A stretch of 8,507 bases of DNA from Betaproteobacteria bacterium (lineage in GTDB: Bacteria; Desulfobacterota; Desulfovibrionia; Desulfovibrionales; Desulfovibrionaceae), in the NCBI GenBank assembly GCA_009778295.1, contig WRKB01000274.1, positions 1 to 8,507 of the forward strand. Reading direction: 5' to 3'. A program made the translations under genes and the position numbers. This document shows positions 6,396 to 8,507 of this stretch, one piece after another. The notes below the pieces were generated by a model. The model was not told where the DNA came from. It worked only from the letters and a program-made list of their open reading frames with translations, and searched no databases. Position 1 is the stretch's first letter, and each line of letters begins with the position of its first letter.

Positions 6396-6980
6396 ATGAA
6401 AGAAACGCCCGACGCCGTATGCCAAAAGCCGGGAGATCGCCTTTTCGTCGCCGTGGAACTATCAGAAGAAATTAAGGTGCGCCTTCTCAATGTGCGCACT
6501 TTTATCCCGGGGCTGAAATGGACACCCAATGCGAACCTCCATCTGACGCTTCATTTTATTGGACAGATTCCGCAAGATAGCGTCGCGTTGCTTCGACAAT
6601 CCTTACGCCGCATCAAGGGTGACGCCTTTCGCCTAAATGTTGTCGGGCTTGGCCTCTTCCGACAAAGAGCAGGCGGCATTTTATGGGCAGGAATAACAAA
6701 GGAACCAGCCTTGATAAAACTCAAGCACCAAGTGGATGAAGCGTTATGGGGAGCAATCGAGCTGAGTTTGGATGAAAAGGATTATTCGCCACATGTTACA
6801 TTAAGCCGTCTGAAAAAACCGATTTCACCACCGCTCAAAAGTCTGGTTCAGGAAAACGCTGCTGCACATTTTGGCACAATGGATGTTACGGATTTTGTTC
6901 TCTTCCGCAGCTTGCTGCGTCCAGCCGGAGCAATTCACGAGCCTGTGGAGAGACACCGGCTTAACGTCAAGGCGCTTTGA
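6396..6980 (+). CDS. thpR: RNA 2',3'-cyclic phosphodiesterase (2'-5' RNA ligase family)
   Basis: This is a cytoplasmic 2H-phosphoesterase. Family members open 2',3'-cyclic phosphates on RNA to 2'-phosphates and can join tRNA halves through 2'-5' bonds in vitro. Two catalytic HxTx motifs are present: HLTL (His49, Thr51) and HVTL (His133, Thr135) in a 194-residue product of normal family length. The RLFVAVEL strand near the N-terminus and the late DFVLFRSLL segment also fit. The start is uncertain. ATG 6396 leaves 15 residues before RLFVAVEL but has no clear ribosome site. The frame also opens at a TTG at 6342, only 17 bases after the preceding stop, which would add 18 residues of poor family fit. 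The closeness suggests co-transcription with the low-complexity gene. The stop codon lies inside an inverted repeat. Confidence 0.9.
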   Translation: MKETPDAVCQKPGDRLFVAVELSEEIKVRLLNVRTFIPGLKWTPNANLHLTLHFIGQIPQDSVALLRQSLRRIKGDAFRLNVVGLGLFRQRAGGILWAGITKEPALIKLKHQVDEALWGAIELSLDEKDYSPHVTLSRLKKPISPPLKSLVQENAAAHFGTMDVTDFVLFRSLLRPAGAIHEPVERHRLNVKAL

Positions 6981-7063
6981 ACGCCCGTAAAGACACATTC
7001 CCCGAACAGCTATTAAAAACTATGCTGGACAAATTTGTCCGGCAGCGGGCGTTGAAGCGCGCC
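6971..7063. repeat. Long nested inverted repeat spanning the thpR stop codon
   Basis: AACGCCCG (6980-6987) pairs perfectly with CGGGCGTT (7046-7053). Beyond a G.G mismatch, TT pairs with AA, and GCGC (6972-6975) pairs with GCGC (7057-7060) across a one-base bulge. The roughly 58-base interior contains the palindrome at 7023-7044. No T-run follows on either side, so it is not a typical intrinsic terminator. It may be an mRNA 3'-end structure or a binding region for a protein. Confidence 0.5.
7023..7044. promoter_or_regulatory. Operator-like palindrome between thpR and the Tat hydrolase gene
   Basis: GGACAAATTTGTCC (7027-7040) is a perfect 14-base palindrome. It extends to 22 bases as TGCT/GGCA flanks that pair except for one T-G position. 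Such size and symmetry fit the site of a dimeric regulator. It lies 133 bases upstream of the hydrolase ATG and 43 bases after the thpR stop, so the hydrolase gene is the likely target. The regulator is not in the window. Confidence 0.45.
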
Positions 7064-7176
7064 GCGACATAAGCGAACACCATAACAGTATGGGAACCTG
7101 CCGCTTTTCGCCGCCTTGTAATTTTTCCGGCTAGCGTTATCCTCGCATCAATGCATTTTATACAGTGAGGCATGCT

Positions 7177-8139
7177 ATGTGGAATCGCTCTTTTGACAGC
7201 GTAAAAGGGATAAGCCGCAGAACATTTCTGGCTGCCGCCGCCAGTACGGCTGTACTCACAGGCATACCCGGCTTTGTGGACGCTTTTGCCTCGACACAGA
7301 TGCCGCAACCCACGGCTGGCAAGGCCGTGCCTGTGGGGGATTTTTCCGTGGTTCCGCTTTTTGACGGGCCGCAAAGCTTTGATCTCAATCTTTTCTATGG
7401 CGCTGACGAGCAGACTATGCTGAAAATAGCGGGCGTACAGCCCATACCCAGCGCGTTCAATGCATTTTTGATCAAACACGGGCAAGAACGCTTCTTGGTC
7501 GATACCGGCAACGGCACACTGGTTTCTGCCAGAACCGGACAACTTCCCCTGTGCCTGCAAGACGCCCAAACCGCTCCGGCGGACATCAGCAAGATCTTTA
7601 TCACCCATCTGCATGGCGACCACGCCGGAGGACTGATCAAGGACGGGAAACCAGCCTTTTCCAACGCAAAAGTATATGTTGCCAAGGCTGAATACGACTA
7701 TTGGCAGAGTGATGAGGCTGTGTCCCAAGCCCCGGAACGCATACGCGGGCTGTTCCTACTTATTCAAAATGTTTTGCGCATTCTGGAACAGGATAAGCTG
7801 ATAGTCTTCTTTACGCCGGGCGATCTTGTCGCCCCTGATATCATAAGCGTCGATCTCGCAGGACATACACCGGGACATACGGGTTTTATGCTCACCTCCA
7901 AGGGCAAAAAACTGTTCTTTGTCGGCGACCTGCTGCACGGCGCTGCTTTACAAATGCCCCGCCCGGATATCACTTTCGTTGCCGACACCAGCCAGCCCAA
8001 GGCAAAAGAAATACGCCTGCGCATGTTCAAATGGCTTGCGGAGGATAAAATTCCCATTGCGGGAGCGCATCTGCCTTTCCCGGGCATTGGTCTTGTGCAG
8101 TCCGAAGGCGATGGATACAAGCTGAAAGAATGTACGTGA
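7177..8139 (+). CDS. Tat-exported metallo-beta-lactamase-fold hydrolase
   Basis: The product is 320 residues. The N-terminus carries a twin-arginine signal (SRRTFL, residues 13-18, then an Ala-rich stretch, likely cut near AFA-S at 38-39), so it should be folded with its metals in the cytoplasm and exported. The metal site is complete: HLHGDH (His144, His146, Asp148, His149), AGHTPGH (His230), GD (Asp251) and GAH (His298). A di-zinc or di-iron hydrolase is expected. The layout, with a long N-terminal strand region and a FLVDTGNG segment, resembles lactonase-like members of the superfamily such as AiiA relatives, but the substrate cannot be told from sequence. The start ATG 7177 has GAGG six bases upstream. 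A GTG at 7165 is in frame but overlaps that site. It may be controlled by the palindrome at 7023-7044. Confidence 0.92.
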   Translation: MWNRSFDSVKGISRRTFLAAAASTAVLTGIPGFVDAFASTQMPQPTAGKAVPVGDFSVVPLFDGPQSFDLNLFYGADEQTMLKIAGVQPIPSAFNAFLIKHGQERFLVDTGNGTLVSARTGQLPLCLQDAQTAPADISKIFITHLHGDHAGGLIKDGKPAFSNAKVYVAKAEYDYWQSDEAVSQAPERIRGLFLLIQNVLRILEQDKLIVFFTPGDLVAPDIISVDLAGHTPGHTGFMLTSKGKKLFFVGDLLHGAALQMPRPDITFVADTSQPKAKEIRLRMFKWLAEDKIPIAGAHLPFPGIGLVQSEGDGYKLKECT

Positions 8140-8197
8140 CACGCAAATTCGGAAACGGACAACTTTACGCCATCCCCCTTGCCGATAGGGAAATTTG

Positions 8198-8507
8198 ATG
8201 AAAAAGATCGTCCACCTTGAATTTTTGGGCGCGGTTGAGACCCTCCCGCCGCGTGAAGGAGTGCCCCTGTATCTCTCGCCGGTCGAGGCCGGATTCCCTT
8301 CCCCGGCAGAGGATTATCTGGACAGACGGCTTGATCTGCATGAGCATCTTGTGCGCAACCGGGCTTCCACGTTTTTCTTGCGGGCGCATGGGGATTCAAT
8401 GACCGGGGCAGGTATCCATGATGGCGACCTGCTTGTTGTGGATCGCGCCGAAGCCTCCGCACACAACAAAGTCGTCATCGCCGCCATAGACGGCGAGCTT
8501 ACCGTCA
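8198..8507 (+). CDS. umuD: UmuD, SOS mutagenesis protein (S24 peptidase), 3' end cut by the window
   Basis: UmuD cleaves itself on the RecA filament to UmuD', which joins UmuC as translesion DNA polymerase V. The 103 visible residues match the family along their length. AGFPSPAEDY (31-40) spans the self-cleavage site, here Ala31-Gly32 in place of the Cys-Gly of E. coli UmuD. GDSM carries the nucleophile Ser67. GIHDGDLLVVDRA and VVIAAIDGELTV follow. The general-base Lys should be residue 104. The last base of the window is A, which fits the first base of a Lys codon. The start ATG 8198 has AGGG seven bases upstream and an in-frame TAG just before it at 8186. No E. coli-like LexA box (CTGT-N8-ACAG) is seen in the 58-base gap upstream. 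umuC is expected downstream. Confidence 0.92.
   Translation, partial: MKKIVHLEFLGAVETLPPREGVPLYLSPVEAGFPSPAEDYLDRRLDLHEHLVRNRASTFFLRAHGDSMTGAGIHDGDLLVVDRAEASAHNKVVIAAIDGELTV

Noticed and set aside
7159..7164. TATACA as a -10 box for the Tat hydrolase gene
   Set aside because: No acceptable -35 and the resulting transcript would start within the ribosome-binding region.

Overview
The window looks like a stretch of chromosome from a mid-to-high-GC Gram-negative bacterium, most likely of the Desulfovibrio group. The pointers are an NlpC/P60 peptidase with an N-terminal clip and SH3b region as known from Desulfovibrio, a large Cache/HAMP/PAS hybrid-type kinase, and a Tat-exported metallo-hydrolase. 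This assignment is inference from protein style only.

Layout. Positions 6-1310 (+) encode an SH3b/NlpC-P60 cell-wall peptidase whose true N-terminus probably lies before the window. It converges on a large membrane sensor histidine kinase, 1345-4335 (-), which ends in a receiver-like domain that has lost its phospho-acceptor aspartate. A leader of about 400 bases separates the kinase from the upstream co-directional gene, an exported nitroreductase-like protein at 4744-5385 (-). That leader holds a tiny ORF with a strong Shine-Dalgarno sequence, an AT-rich near-palindrome and a strong stem-loop. A 324-base divergent spacer rich in hairpins (5386-5709) follows. Rightwards on the + strand come a secreted Gln/Glu/His/Arg-rich low-complexity protein (5710-6324), the RNA 2',3'-cyclic phosphodiesterase ThpR (6396-6980), a Tat-exported metallo-beta-lactamase-fold hydrolase (7177-8139) and the start of umuD (8198 to the window end).

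The genes do not form one obvious pathway. They are an envelope peptidase, a sensor, two exported enzymes, an RNA repair-type enzyme and an SOS polymerase subunit. No RNA gene, insertion sequence, CRISPR array or phage module was seen. The most unusual signals are at sub-gene scale: an A8 slippery run plus an 8-bp hairpin exactly between the kinase core and its pseudo-receiver, where a -1 shift would release a kinase without that domain; a perfect 14-bp palindrome nested in a longer inverted repeat that overlaps the thpR stop codon; and the hairpin-rich leaders around the nitroreductase gene. I see no clear new multi-gene system.
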